From the IMG/VR virus record IMGVR_UViG_3300043409_000277, positions 1-31,388 of that record: DNA of 31,388 bases, one strand, 5' to 3'. Position numbers and translations under genes: made by a program. Origin of the DNA: a virus. Position 1 is the stretch's first letter, and each line of letters begins with the position of its first letter. Below the pieces are notes generated by a model, which worked only from the letters and a program-made list of their open reading frames with translations, searched no databases and had not been told where the DNA came from. Below, piece after piece: positions 1-8,776 of this stretch.

Positions 1-60
1 GGTGATCGCGCGGGACCGATCATCTTGCGCGAGTGAACTTGCTATTGTAGTACAAACCCT
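1..60. other. Left end: terminal repeat and dyads upstream of terminase genes (possible cos/pac or circular junction)
   Basis: Bases 1-15 (GGTGATCGCGCGGGA) recur exactly at 31367-31381, so the two ends are related. TGATCG at 3-8 and CGATCA at 17-22 form a perfect 6-base inverted repeat with an 8-base spacer. If the molecule is circular, GATCGG at 31382-31387 also pairs with CCGATC at 16-21 across the junction. Packaging sites of lambda-like phages commonly lie just upstream of the small terminase gene, and that gene starts about 200 bases downstream. A weak extended -10 (TGCTATTGT, 40-48) could be a promoter for the packaging operon. The repeat and dyads are visible; the cos/pac role is inference. 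Confidence 0.35.
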
Positions 61-273
61 ATGTCACTATCCACAGACTACCTACTCCTCAACATTGGTC
101 ACTCAACCCTGAAGTGGCACTTGAGCCGCATCAAAAGCGGATCATTCACCATCGACCAAGTCGCTGTCTTCTACTGTCCCGATCCCAAGAAATCGATTTA
201 CAAAACCGTTACCCGAGGTCTTGAGGAGCTTGTCAAAATGAAGCCCGAGAACCTCCCGATCCAATTGCGATGA
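61..273 (+). CDS. Small hypothetical protein upstream of small terminase
   Basis: This is a 70-residue ORF starting with ATG. Its stop codon lies inside an ATGA overlap with the small-terminase-like gene at 270, the usual junction style in this genome, which supports it being translated. I recognise no family. The product is basic and soluble, with no membrane segment; it has a hydrophobic stretch (YLLLNIGH) near the N-terminus and a C-terminal KPENLPIQL. There is no clear Shine-Dalgarno sequence; the leader before the ATG is A/C-rich (GTACAAACCCT). By position it could take part in packaging or be a small regulator, but nothing in the sequence shows this. Confidence 0.55.
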   Translation: MSLSTDYLLLNIGHSTLKWHLSRIKSGSFTIDQVAVFYCPDPKKSIYKTVTRGLEELVKMKPENLPIQLR

Positions 274-923
274 CTCAAACCGAGTACGTTAAGCATTCCG
301 GTTTGACCAAAGGAAGAGTCTCGCAACTCACCGCAGCAGGGATGCCGTTAACCTCCCCAGAAGAAGCAGACGCTTGGAGAGGATCGCGCAAAGGGATCGG
401 TGGCAGACCATCAACCCTGCAACGCATGGCTGCTATCCATCAACAGGAAGCCACCTTCAATGAAGCCGCGCAATCGATCACTGAAGGACCGTACAGACCT
501 CCTGAAGCCGCAACTGCGGTCAACGCATCACTCGTAACTCTGGACACGCCAGCGGGAGCCTACGAGCGGCAGAAACAGATTGAGAGAGCGTCGTATGGTT
601 TGGCGGTCCAAGCCCTACGCAATAAGACGATGGACGCTGGCCGTATGGTCACGGTTCACGCATCTGCCGCAAAGAATCTGATCAACGCTCGGCAAGATGT
701 AATCGCGTTGGCCGAGAAGGAGCGAACGATGGTCTCTGGATCTTGGGTCAAGAAGGTGATGCAAGATCACGACGGAGCGGTCGCTCAACTATTGAAGTCG
801 ATGCCCAAGCAACTTGCTGGCCGCATTGCTCCCCACGACCCAGAACACGCCGAGCGCGAGCTAGAGCGATGGGTCCAAGAAGTATGTCTCAAAACTCTGC
901 ACCTAACCGATCCTTGGAAATGA
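270..923 (+). CDS. terS: Terminase small subunit-like DNA-binding protein
   Basis: The 217-residue product opens with a Nu1/MerR-like helix-turn-helix (TEYVKHSGLTKGRVSQLTAA, residues about 4-23), followed by a wing-like segment (MPLTSPEEADAWRGSRKG). This resembles the N-terminal DNA-binding domain of lambda-type small terminase subunits. The middle part (residues about 95-150) is a long alanine-rich helical segment with RQKQIERA and NLINARQDVIALAEKER, a plausible oligomerisation region. Small terminase recognises the packaging site and delivers DNA to the large subunit, whose gene follows at 2568. It is coupled by ATGA overlaps to the genes at 61 and 920. A large ATPase subunit nearby supports the call; a different HTH regulator cannot be excluded. 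Confidence 0.65.
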   Translation: MTQTEYVKHSGLTKGRVSQLTAAGMPLTSPEEADAWRGSRKGIGGRPSTLQRMAAIHQQEATFNEAAQSITEGPYRPPEAATAVNASLVTLDTPAGAYERQKQIERASYGLAVQALRNKTMDAGRMVTVHASAAKNLINARQDVIALAEKERTMVSGSWVKKVMQDHDGAVAQLLKSMPKQLAGRIAPHDPEHAERELERWVQEVCLKTLHLTDPWK

Positions 924-2086
924 ACCAAATTGAACTACTGCTGGTCTCTAGTCTTATCCCGTACGCTCGCAACTCCAGAACGCACTCCGACGAGCAAGTA
1001 ACCCAAATCGCAGCCTCAATTCGTGAGTTTGGATTTACCAATCCAGTTCTCATAGATTCCAGCGGAACCATTATTGCCGGTCACGGTCGAGTGATGGCTG
1101 CCAAGAAAGTTGGACTAACGGAAGTCCCGTGTCTCCGTCTCCAACACTTAAGCCCATCACAGATTAGGGCTTATGTGATCGCTGACAACAAGCTGGCTCT
1201 TAACGCTGGATGGGATGATGAGATGCTGAAAGCCGAGTTGCTCACTCTGCAAGAGGAAGGATTCAACACCGATCTGACCGGATTCTCAGATGACGAGCTT
1301 AACGCTCTCTTAAACTCGGAAATCATCGAGGGACAAACCGATCCAGATGAAATCCCAGAACCTCCCGTTGAGCCAATAACTAAGCTCGGAGACATTTGGG
1401 TTCTAGGGAATCACCGGCTGATGTGCGGGGATTCTACGAGCATCGACGCTGTGCAGAAGATGATGAATGGATCTAAGGCTGATATGGTTTTCACTGATCC
1501 ACCTTATGGAGTCGAATACCAATCCAATATGAGAACAAAGTCTGACAAGTTTTCTGTTCTTAAAAACGACGACAAGTTTTTGGACATAAGTCCAATAATT
1601 CACTCATTATCTGAAGGGTGGGTTTTTGTGTGGACAAGCTGGAAGGTGATAACAAATTGGATTCAGATGTTTGAGGGATTTGGCTATCCGACAAACATTG
1701 TTGTCTGGCACAAACCCGGCGGAGGGATTGGAGATTTAAGTAAAACATTTAGCAGCGATTATGAGGTAGCTCTTGTTTGGCATAGAGGCGCGGAACTGTG
1801 CGGAAAACGAGTAGGATCAGTCTGGAAAATTAACAAAGACGGAGCCTCAACATACGTTCATCCAACTCAAAAGCCCGTTGCTCTTGCAGTTGAGGCAATC
1901 GACAAAACAACAGTCAACGGGAACATTGTTATGGATCTGTTTGGTGGATCAGGAAGCACTCTAATCGCTTGCGAGAAAACCAACCGCAAAGCCCGCCTGA
2001 TGGAACTTGACCCAAAGTACTGCGACGTAATCGTCAAGCGTTGGGAAGCCTTCACCGGCAAAAAAGCGGTTCTGGAAAAGGTTTAA
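920..2086 (+). CDS. ParB-like domain fused to N4/N6-type DNA methyltransferase
   Basis: The product is 388 residues from the ATG at 920, which overlaps the previous stop as ATGA; the frame is open further upstream to 743, but that extension is a shadow. Residues about 5-70 form a ParB/RepB-like domain (IREFGFTNPVLID, then IIAGHGRVMAAKKVG). Residues about 155-388 are a beta-class amino methyltransferase: catalytic DPPY at 193-196, HPTQKPV at 314-320, and the AdoMet-binding FGGSGST at 341-347, in the order expected for that class (motif IV before motif I). It should methylate adenine N6 or cytosine N4 in DNA. Such ParB-methylase fusions are common next to phage terminase genes. The region between about 1480 and 1870 is more AT-rich than its flanks and covers the likely target-recognition part, which may have been exchanged. 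Confidence 0.9.
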   Translation: MNQIELLLVSSLIPYARNSRTHSDEQVTQIAASIREFGFTNPVLIDSSGTIIAGHGRVMAAKKVGLTEVPCLRLQHLSPSQIRAYVIADNKLALNAGWDDEMLKAELLTLQEEGFNTDLTGFSDDELNALLNSEIIEGQTDPDEIPEPPVEPITKLGDIWVLGNHRLMCGDSTSIDAVQKMMNGSKADMVFTDPPYGVEYQSNMRTKSDKFSVLKNDDKFLDISPIIHSLSEGWVFVWTSWKVITNWIQMFEGFGYPTNIVVWHKPGGGIGDLSKTFSSDYEVALVWHRGAELCGKRVGSVWKINKDGASTYVHPTQKPVALAVEAIDKTTVNGNIVMDLFGGSGSTLIACEKTNRKARLMELDPKYCDVIVKRWEAFTGKKAVLEKV

Positions 2087-2568
2087 TGGAAATCTTAAAC
2101 TGCCAGAAGCCAGCCGGTATCGAAGCACTTCGCCAGAACAGAATCGCGATCAAAGCTATTGAGCGGCAGACCGGCTTAGAGTTCCTGTCGATATCAGACC
2201 AAGAGCCTTCCCGCATTGATGGATTCATCTTCGATCCGGCTAAAGGGATCATCACCGGAATCTATGAGGTCAAAACTCGCAGTTATGGCCTCCACAAGCT
2301 ACAGACCACATTCGGGAATGAATGGATGATCTCTTGGTCTAAGATCCAAGCGGCTCTGGAAGTTACTAGACGCACAAAGCTTCCGTTTTACGGAGTGCTG
2401 CATCTGCTGGACGACAACATTGTTATGATGGTTGAGATCTTCAACCGCAATGCGTCTTGGGCTGCAAACCATAAGGTTGAGGATCGTCTGGTTAACGGAA
2501 TAAAAGATCGAATGGCGTTAATCAATATGACGACCGCTATGCAATATAAGATGAACCAACTATTCTGA
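2086..2568 (+). CDS. Small PD-(D/E)XK-type nuclease candidate
   Basis: The 160-residue product starts at the ATG of a TAATG overlap with the methyltransferase; an in-frame ATG at 2041 lies inside that gene and is less likely. Residues 43-63 give a PD-(D/E)XK signature: D45 in RIDGFIFD, then E61 and K63 in YEVKTR on the next predicted strand, with an upstream Glu in AIERQTG. The family includes restriction enzymes, Holliday-junction resolvases and VRR-NUC proteins. The gene sits between a DNA methyltransferase and the large terminase and is coupled to both. It could be a restriction-like partner of the methylase, a packaging-associated nuclease or a resolvase. The motif is visible; the substrate is unknown. 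Confidence 0.6.
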   Translation: MEILNCQKPAGIEALRQNRIAIKAIERQTGLEFLSISDQEPSRIDGFIFDPAKGIITGIYEVKTRSYGLHKLQTTFGNEWMISWSKIQAALEVTRRTKLPFYGVLHLLDDNIVMMVEIFNRNASWAANHKVEDRLVNGIKDRMALINMTTAMQYKMNQLF

Positions 2569-4418
2569 TGACAGACCTAGAGCTTGAAATCCTAGAGTTC
2601 CGACGACAGTTATGGCGACCGACTCCACGGCAGTCTGTGGTTGAGTGGGCCGAGAGCAATCTGACTCTAAGCCAACGACAGACCGAGCATCCCGGTCCAT
2701 TCTCCACGGCGGTCAGACCATATTGCAGGGAGCCGCTTGAGAGTTGGAAGGATCCAGCGGTCTCCGAGGTTACTCTGTGTTGGGGAAGTCAAACCAGCAA
2801 AACAACGACGCTAATGGCTGGTCTCGCTTGGTCCATTGACGTAGAGCCGTCTCCTGCGTTGTGGCTTATGCCGTCTGAGAATCTGGCTCGCAGCTTCAGC
2901 AAATCTCGCTGGCTCCCTATGCTGGAAGACTCACCGGCAATGATCGCGCGGTTTCCTACGGATAAAGACCAGATCACCAATCTTGAGCAGCAATTCGACC
3001 GCTGCACTTTGACTTTTGTGGGGAGCAACTCACCGGCAAATCTAGCTTCCCGTCCCGTCAGAATCCTAGTTGCAGATGAGGTGGATAAATTCGCTGATGC
3101 TACGGCTAAAGAAGCTGACGCTCTGGATCTTGCCGAGCAGAGACTCAAAGCGTTCTCCAGTTCAAAAGCGTTCTTTACTAGCACTCCCACAACCTCGGAG
3201 GGGAGAATCTGGCAGCGGTATCTACGAGGGGACCAGCGGAGGTATTATATCCCGTGTCCGTATTGCAGAGAACATATCAAGCTTGAGTGGCGACAGGTAA
3301 CTTGGGAAAACGAGAAGCTTGAGGATGGCAGACCCGACTGGCAGCGCATCCGTACCACCGCCCATTACGTCTGCCAACTCTGTCAGGGGAAGATATCTGA
3401 CAGCCAGAAAGTCGCAGGGTTACGTCACGGCAAGTGGATCTCCGAAAATAAAGCCAGCCTCCCAAGCGTAAGGTCTTACCACCTCTCCTCTCTTTACTCC
3501 CCAGATCGCAAATGCACTTGGGGAAATCTTGCCGTTGCGTTCTTGGAGGCAAAAAGCTCGATGATGGGATTGCAGGGATTCATCAACGGTATGTTAGCGG
3601 AACCGTGGGAGAATCAGGAGACTCAACAAGACCGAGTCGAGATCGTATCTGATGCTGGAATCCCTGAAGCTAGACGCTACCTGACCGCTGACGTACAAGC
3701 TGCGGCTCCTTTTTTGTGGTGGGTCTGCCGAGAATGGAGCAAAGGCAACTCCCGACTTGTTGGAGCGGGTCACGCTGACGACTTTGCCGCACTCCGTAGG
3801 ATACAACTCCAGTACAACGTCCACGACATGGATGTTGGCGTTGATTCTGGCTATAACACTCAAGCGGTCTACGATGCTTGCGCTGAGTTCTCGCAGAGTA
3901 GCGCAAGCCCGATAAACTATCCCTGCGGTCTGCGGTATCCGCCCGAGGGAGGTTTGCGAAAGCCAATGTTAATCGGCTGGTTGCCGATGAAAGGACGCGA
4001 GACCGGAGCCAGATTTACGTCTAAGACCGGCTCCATCCATCCATTTGGAATTACAACGTCAACCTCGATGCGGACTGACGCTGTACAACCGTTGTTGGTT
4101 TTCGATACCGAGCATATGCGTGAGGTACTCCAGCGGCTCCGTAAAGGGACCGAGACTCATCAATGGAGTGTTTGTAGTCTCCCTGCTCCGCTTGACGCTG
4201 AAGGGGCTTTTGCGAGCGATTCTGATACATACTGGAAGCATCTGGACAGTCACATTTTGCGACCAACAGCGAACCGATCCGGCAGAATCAAACACTTGTG
4301 GTACAAACGAAACACTCGTTGGCCGGACCATTTGCATGACTGTGAAATCATGCAACTTGCTATGGTTATGTTGTGGGGAGACCTAACTTCCAGTACCTCC
4401 GAAAATTCTAATGGTTGA
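2568..4418 (+). CDS. terL: Terminase large subunit (GpA family)
   Basis: This 616-residue protein is the packaging motor and DNA-cutting enzyme. The N-terminal ATPase shows a GpA-like deviant Walker A (GSQTSKT, 73-79) and a Walker B followed by the catalytic acid (RILVADEVDKF, D170/E171). A zinc-binding pair of motifs follows (CPYC, then CQLC), typical of GpA terminases. The C-terminal nuclease begins around the Asp in VGVDSGYNTQAVYD. The length is normal for lambda gpA-type subunits (about 600-650). The start overlaps the previous stop as TGATG. A GpA-type enzyme suggests packaging with cos or a related site. It is followed by a 32-base gap and then head genes. Confidence 0.93.
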   Translation: MTDLELEILEFRRQLWRPTPRQSVVEWAESNLTLSQRQTEHPGPFSTAVRPYCREPLESWKDPAVSEVTLCWGSQTSKTTTLMAGLAWSIDVEPSPALWLMPSENLARSFSKSRWLPMLEDSPAMIARFPTDKDQITNLEQQFDRCTLTFVGSNSPANLASRPVRILVADEVDKFADATAKEADALDLAEQRLKAFSSSKAFFTSTPTTSEGRIWQRYLRGDQRRYYIPCPYCREHIKLEWRQVTWENEKLEDGRPDWQRIRTTAHYVCQLCQGKISDSQKVAGLRHGKWISENKASLPSVRSYHLSSLYSPDRKCTWGNLAVAFLEAKSSMMGLQGFINGMLAEPWENQETQQDRVEIVSDAGIPEARRYLTADVQAAAPFLWWVCREWSKGNSRLVGAGHADDFAALRRIQLQYNVHDMDVGVDSGYNTQAVYDACAEFSQSSASPINYPCGLRYPPEGGLRKPMLIGWLPMKGRETGARFTSKTGSIHPFGITTSTSMRTDAVQPLLVFDTEHMREVLQRLRKGTETHQWSVCSLPAPLDAEGAFASDSDTYWKHLDSHILRPTANRSGRIKHLWYKRNTRWPDHLHDCEIMQLAMVMLWGDLTSSTSENSNG

Positions 4419-4450
4419 CAAACTTCGCGGTCTGTTGATAGTCCGCGCAA

Positions 4451-4852
4451 GTGTTCACTTACACGGTAGCAACTAAGCGGTCATACTTGCGTACCACATA
4501 CGCGAGCAAAGCCGCTTTGACATTGCTTGAGGCTTTGACGGCAAAGCTGACTGTTTCCGCTGACTCAATGGAGAGCGGAAATGTAGTCCGTAGCACTTCC
4601 AGTTCTGACGTTTCCGTTGAGTTCGCTGAACCCGGTAAGGGGACCGCCGCTCCAATTGAGATGCTAGAAATGTGGGAGTCTCTGCTAACGGATTACGATT
4701 ACGCTGTAACGCTCCTCGCTGGAGACGCGATCCCGAGTCCCACCGATCTCCAGATTTACAACAAGATGCTGACCGCCGTTCTGGTTTCAACCACTCGGTA
4801 TTATGGGGATTTCACGCAATTCCGTCGTGAAGCCACAACCCGAATGAGCTAA
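4451..4852 (+). CDS. Hypothetical head-assembly protein between terminase and portal
   Basis: The ORF encodes 133 residues and must start at GTG 4451, because an in-frame TAG lies at 4439-4441 and the next internal ATG would remove most of the protein. No Shine-Dalgarno sequence is evident. It ends in a TAATG overlap with the portal gene. The sequence contains a helical start (SKAALTLLEALTAKLTV), a Ser/Thr-rich middle and a C-terminal helical part. In lambda-like phages this slot often holds a small head-tail joining protein such as gpW, but the length and sequence do not clearly match it. Function is not recognised. Confidence 0.6.
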   Translation: MFTYTVATKRSYLRTTYASKAALTLLEALTAKLTVSADSMESGNVVRSTSSSDVSVEFAEPGKGTAAPIEMLEMWESLLTDYDYAVTLLAGDAIPSPTDLQIYNKMLTAVLVSTTRYYGDFTQFRREATTRMS

Positions 4853-6420
4853 TGGGCTTTCTTCAAAACATAGCGAACAAGCTGTTTCCTCCTCCCGTTA
4901 ACAAATACGAAGGAGCCGGTCAGTCATTGCGTCGTTCGTATCTCGATACGTCTTACACTTCCGCGCGGTTTGATGTTACCAGTTCGACTCGTCAAGCCAT
5001 CGTTCGCAAGTCTCGCTTTTTCGAGCAAAACAACGCTGTACTGAATAGGCTTGGGGACTTGTTTGAAAGCTACACCGTTGGCTCTAGCTTTTCGGTTCAA
5101 CCGGCTTCTAGCGATAGTGCTTGGAATCTCAAAGCCAAGAAGTGGTTTGATGTCTGGAGCCGTTATCCCGATATTGGTTCTCGCCAGTCGTTCTCAACTC
5201 TGATGGGACAAGCTGCTCGCGGCTGGTTCTACGATGGCGAGTCGTTCTTGTTGTTGACCAAAGGAGAGACCGGCAAACCTCGGTTGCAGCTAATTGAGGC
5301 TCAATCCATTGCCACTCCAGCAGGGATGCAAGCAGATGAGACCGTATTTGACGGTATCCGGTTTGATCCTCGTACCGGACGAGCGATATCCTACTTTATT
5401 GGATCGGAAAAGACTCAGGGTAACCTGACTGATGTTCGCTCCATTCCCTCTGACTCGGTTGTACATATCTACGAGCCGAATCGTCCCGGTCAGCTTAGAG
5501 GTCTTCCGTTTGTCTCCGCTGTCATTAATGATCTCCACGATCTTGATGATCTGCAAAAGTTGGAGATGGAAGCTTGTAAGCTTGGTGCGTCTGTCGCTCA
5601 AATTGTTAAGACCGTCTCCGGTGAAGTCCAAGCAAGTAACCTTCGCGCTGGTACTGCTGGAGCAAGCGTAAACACCGCTGAGAATTACTACGAGCAGGTT
5701 TTTGGATCTGGCGTTAAGGTGATGAAAAACGGTGACAGTTTCGAGCAGTTCGCGACCGAGCGTCCCGGCGTAAATATGCGCGAGTACTGGCGACAACTGA
5801 CTGAGAAAGTCTGTGCTGGCGTTGGTATCCCTTACGTTCTGGTTTATCCCGAGTCAATGCAGGGAACTGTCTATCGCGGTGCGCTCGATATGTCGTCTGT
5901 TTGGTTCCGCTCTCGCCATCAAGTCATGGCATCAGCGGCTCGTCGTATTTACGAGTACGCGATGGAGTACGCGATCAAGAATGATCCTACACTAAACGAC
6001 GCTCCCTCGGATTGGTACGAAGTATCAATCACCGCTCCGCGCTCCCCGAATGTAGATGTTGGCCGTAACTCTGCGGCTCAATTGGCAGAACTTGAAGCGG
6101 GAGTTGTTACCTTTGACGAAGTCTACGGAGCGCGTGGTCTTGATTGGCGTTCTGCTTTAGAGTCAAAAGCCCAACAAGCTTTGTTTGTACGTCAACTCGC
6201 TGCAAAATACGGCGTTGATGTATCTGAGATTTCGGTGATTCAGAAAGAGCGTCCAGCAACTAGTGTTGCAACTGCTATTGACATTGAAGGCGATCCTTCT
6301 GAATCTCCGTCTCCAGTCGTTCCGTCAGAAGGTGGGTCGCAACCTGTTGTTGTAGAGCAGGACGAGATTACCGCTACCGTCAAGAAGACTCGGAAACCAA
6401 AAGCCAAGAAAACAGAATGA
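4852..6420 (+). CDS. Portal protein (lambda gpB-type)
   Basis: The 522-residue product matches lambda-family portals in length and in motifs: an N-terminal segment with RQAIVRKSRFFEQNNAV, the LLLTKGETGKPRLQLIEAQ beta region, DSVVHIYEPNRPGQLRGLPF, and the later GVGIPYVLVYPESMQGTVYRG stretch that typifies this family. Portal dodecamers form the DNA-entry vertex of the procapsid and dock the terminase. The C-terminus (about 440-522) is low complexity and ends in a lysine-rich tail (KKTRKPKAKKTE). It is coupled at both ends (TAATG at 4852, ATGA at 6417). The assignment is firm from family motifs and position. Confidence 0.92.
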   Translation: MGFLQNIANKLFPPPVNKYEGAGQSLRRSYLDTSYTSARFDVTSSTRQAIVRKSRFFEQNNAVLNRLGDLFESYTVGSSFSVQPASSDSAWNLKAKKWFDVWSRYPDIGSRQSFSTLMGQAARGWFYDGESFLLLTKGETGKPRLQLIEAQSIATPAGMQADETVFDGIRFDPRTGRAISYFIGSEKTQGNLTDVRSIPSDSVVHIYEPNRPGQLRGLPFVSAVINDLHDLDDLQKLEMEACKLGASVAQIVKTVSGEVQASNLRAGTAGASVNTAENYYEQVFGSGVKVMKNGDSFEQFATERPGVNMREYWRQLTEKVCAGVGIPYVLVYPESMQGTVYRGALDMSSVWFRSRHQVMASAARRIYEYAMEYAIKNDPTLNDAPSDWYEVSITAPRSPNVDVGRNSAAQLAELEAGVVTFDEVYGARGLDWRSALESKAQQALFVRQLAAKYGVDVSEISVIQKERPATSVATAIDIEGDPSESPSPVVPSEGGSQPVVVEQDEITATVKKTRKPKAKKTE

Positions 6421-8576
6421 GTTTCACCAAGAAGTCAGATTGGCTTTACTTCGCTCCGGCAAACGCTGCCGGTGATCCTGCTACCGTTCAGATCTTCGAT
6501 CAGATTGGCGAAGACTGGTACGGCGGTTCCGGTCTATCTGCAAAGCAGTTTTCGGATGTACTCAACGAGATTGGCAATGGTCCGCTGCTCGTAGAGATCA
6601 ACTCTCCCGGCGGAAATGTTTGGGATGGTCTCAGCATTTACAATCAATTGCGCGGTCGCAAAGCTCCAGTGACCACTCGGGTTGTTGGCATTGCGGCTTC
6701 CATTGCGTCAATTATCGCTCTTGCCGGTGATCGCGTAGAGATGGCTGACGCTGCTCTAATGATGATCCACGATCCGTCAGGTATGGCTTCTGGTACTTCC
6801 GAGGATATGCGGAAGATGGCTGAGGCTTTGGATCAACACGCTCAAGTGTTGGTTGGAGTGTATGCTAAAAAGACTGGTCGCTCCGCTGAGTCTATCCGCG
6901 CTGCGATGAAAGCCGAGACTTGGTTTACTACCGCTGAGGCTCTGGCTTTTGGCTTGGTTGACAAACCCATCAAGCAGCTTGCAATGGCCGCGAAATGGCA
7001 CCCTCGCGCTGTCACCAAGACCGCTCCTGAGACTGTCAAAAACAACCTCCGTCGAGGTCTTGAGCAATACGATGAGGGTCTCGCCGGTGACGGTCTTGAA
7101 CCCGCTACAGTAGCTGACGCTAAGTCGCTGATTTCTGGCGAAGCTCCTACCGCAGATAAGGTTGATAAAGCCTATAATTGGTGGGCGCGTAATGGCCGCT
7201 TTCTTGAGGCGGAACCTAATACTCCTGCGGACGTAGCGGCTAACCTCTGGGGAGGTGCTGCTGGACGCGATTGGTTCAACGCTCTATATGCTCAGATTGA
7301 GCGTCAAGAAGAGCAAGAAGACGAATCCCTAGACGACAAGCTTTCTGCTAATAGCCAAACCGCTAACGGCAAAAATGGCGTGGACTCCACGCCGCAACCA
7401 ACACAACAACCCGACACAAATATGTCCGATTCCACTACTGTGACGGCTGCGGCTGCTCCTGCCGCTTCCGTTGATCTCGCTACTATCATGGCAAAGCTTT
7501 CCGCTTTGGAGGCTTCCATTAAGTCGCCCACCGCCGCTCCCGCTCCTGATCCGGTTCGTCCCGTGATTCAGAACTTGGGCAACCCGCTGCTGGAGAAGCA
7601 CAAGTCTCTCCGCGCTGGTGCAGAGCGTAAGAGTTTCCTCATTGAGAATCATGGTGAGTTGCTGCGTCAGTCCGCAATGATCGCCCCCCAGAACGCTAAC
7701 ACGTTCGCGGCTGGCTTGGTTGTCGATTATCTCGCTGATGCGGTTATCACTGTTGCTACCACTAAGCTCGCGATGATCGCTGGCTTTACGCGCAACGTTG
7801 GCTTGGATAACCTCCGCCCCCGCGCTACCGTTCAGGTCAAGAAGTTTACCACTGGTGATGCGACTGTTGATAACGCTACCAACTTTGAAGATGGCGCGGC
7901 TAACCAGTCCACGCTGGCTGCTACCTCGGTGACTGTTAATCAGATCACCAAGAGTTTTACCGTCACTCAGCAGGAGTTGAATCAGGGTTTTGCTATCAGC
8001 GACTTGGCTCAGGGTTCTGCTGAGATCTTTGCTCTTGGTATTAGCAAGAAGGTCACCGCTCAAATGACCGCCGCTCTGTTTGGTGCTGGTACTGTCATTG
8101 GTACTGCTGCCAACTTTGATTCTAGCGACCTCCCTGCGATCTTGGCTCTGGCTAAGAACTACCGCCAGAAGTTGCTTCTGTTGGACGGTGGGCATCTGGC
8201 TCGTTTGATGTTCTCCGGTCAGTTGACTGCTGCCGCTGGAACTAATCCGTTCCCTGATTCGCGTTATGGTCCGTTGAACAACGGCTATTTCGGCTTTGCG
8301 AACATCTTGGAGCAAAACGATTATACTGGTGCTATCGCTAACACTGCTGGCTTCGTTTGTGGTCAGGACGCTATCGCGATTGCGAGCGGCTTGCCGGTTG
8401 GAATGATCGCTGGCGAGTTCGTTGAGCAGCGCACTGTTGAGTTGAGCAATGGTCTGTCTGTGTTGCTCTCTGTGTGGTATTCCCGCTCTACCCGCGCTCA
8501 CATGGCATCTTACGATATCATGTTTGGTGCGGCTGCTGCGGATACTACGCAAGCTGAGGTTTTGATCACCGCTTAA
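6417..8576 (+). CDS. Prohead protease (ClpP/S14-like) fused to HK97-like major capsid protein
   Basis: This 719-residue ORF joins two functions that are often separate genes. Residues 1-190 are a ClpP-like head-maturation protease: INSPGGNVWDGL, nucleophile S95 in GIAASIAS, H118 in MIHDPSG, and a likely third acidic residue, E167, in ETWF. Residues about 230-300 carry a conserved-looking block with YNWWARNGRF and LWGGAAGRDWF. A charged linker (EEQEDESLDDK) and an Ala-rich, scaffold-like helix follow, then an HK97-type capsid domain from about 395 to 719. An in-frame ATG at 7422 (MSDSTTVT) could start a shorter scaffold/capsid form. Self-cleavage would be expected to release mature capsid protein. 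The start is coupled to the portal by ATGA. Confidence 0.88.
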   Translation: MSFTKKSDWLYFAPANAAGDPATVQIFDQIGEDWYGGSGLSAKQFSDVLNEIGNGPLLVEINSPGGNVWDGLSIYNQLRGRKAPVTTRVVGIAASIASIIALAGDRVEMADAALMMIHDPSGMASGTSEDMRKMAEALDQHAQVLVGVYAKKTGRSAESIRAAMKAETWFTTAEALAFGLVDKPIKQLAMAAKWHPRAVTKTAPETVKNNLRRGLEQYDEGLAGDGLEPATVADAKSLISGEAPTADKVDKAYNWWARNGRFLEAEPNTPADVAANLWGGAAGRDWFNALYAQIERQEEQEDESLDDKLSANSQTANGKNGVDSTPQPTQQPDTNMSDSTTVTAAAAPAASVDLATIMAKLSALEASIKSPTAAPAPDPVRPVIQNLGNPLLEKHKSLRAGAERKSFLIENHGELLRQSAMIAPQNANTFAAGLVVDYLADAVITVATTKLAMIAGFTRNVGLDNLRPRATVQVKKFTTGDATVDNATNFEDGAANQSTLAATSVTVNQITKSFTVTQQELNQGFAISDLAQGSAEIFALGISKKVTAQMTAALFGAGTVIGTAANFDSSDLPAILALAKNYRQKLLLLDGGHLARLMFSGQLTAAAGTNPFPDSRYGPLNNGYFGFANILEQNDYTGAIANTAGFVCGQDAIAIASGLPVGMIAGEFVEQRTVELSNGLSVLLSVWYSRSTRAHMASYDIMFGAAAADTTQAEVLITA

Positions 8577-8587
8577 TCCTTAAGGAT

Positions 8588-8764
8588 ATGCGTATTGCAA
8601 CCACCATAGCAGTGGACAAGACCGGCAAAACTAAATTGCTGGCTGGTCCCGAAATTGATGCGACTCTCCAGCGCACTAATTTCAACACTGTTTCTGTTCC
8701 TGAGGGAGGCAAGCTCATCCTGTGGGTACAGGGAGCCTTAGCACCGAAGATCCGCAAAGGTTAA
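8588..8764 (+). CDS. Small hypothetical protein downstream of capsid
   Basis: A 58-residue ORF begins at ATG 8588 with an AAGGA ribosome-binding site four to five bases upstream. The product reads MRIATTIAVDKTGKTKLL and later VPEGGKLILWVQG, and is basic with a C-terminal APKIRKG. It looks like a small beta-rich domain. I know no function. Its position directly after the capsid gene and before a hairpin fits a minor head protein or decoration factor. Confidence 0.6.
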   Translation: MRIATTIAVDKTGKTKLLAGPEIDATLQRTNFNTVSVPEGGKLILWVQGALAPKIRKG

Positions 8765-8776
8765 ACAACCAAAACT

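Noticed and set aside
743-919. N-terminal extension of the ParB-methyltransferase frame
   Set aside because: It overlaps the small terminase gene by 177 bases and adds Arg-rich sequence; the ATGA-coupled start at 920 gives a normal ParB start.
5290-5796. 168-codon minus-strand ORF inside the portal gene
   Set aside because: Antisense to strongly conserved portal motifs; no plausible start signal or family.
7329-8552. 407-codon ORF on the minus strand opposite the capsid domain
   Set aside because: It lies entirely antisense to a clear capsid gene, is Ser/Arg/Gln-rich, low in motifs, and reflects codon bias of the sense strand.
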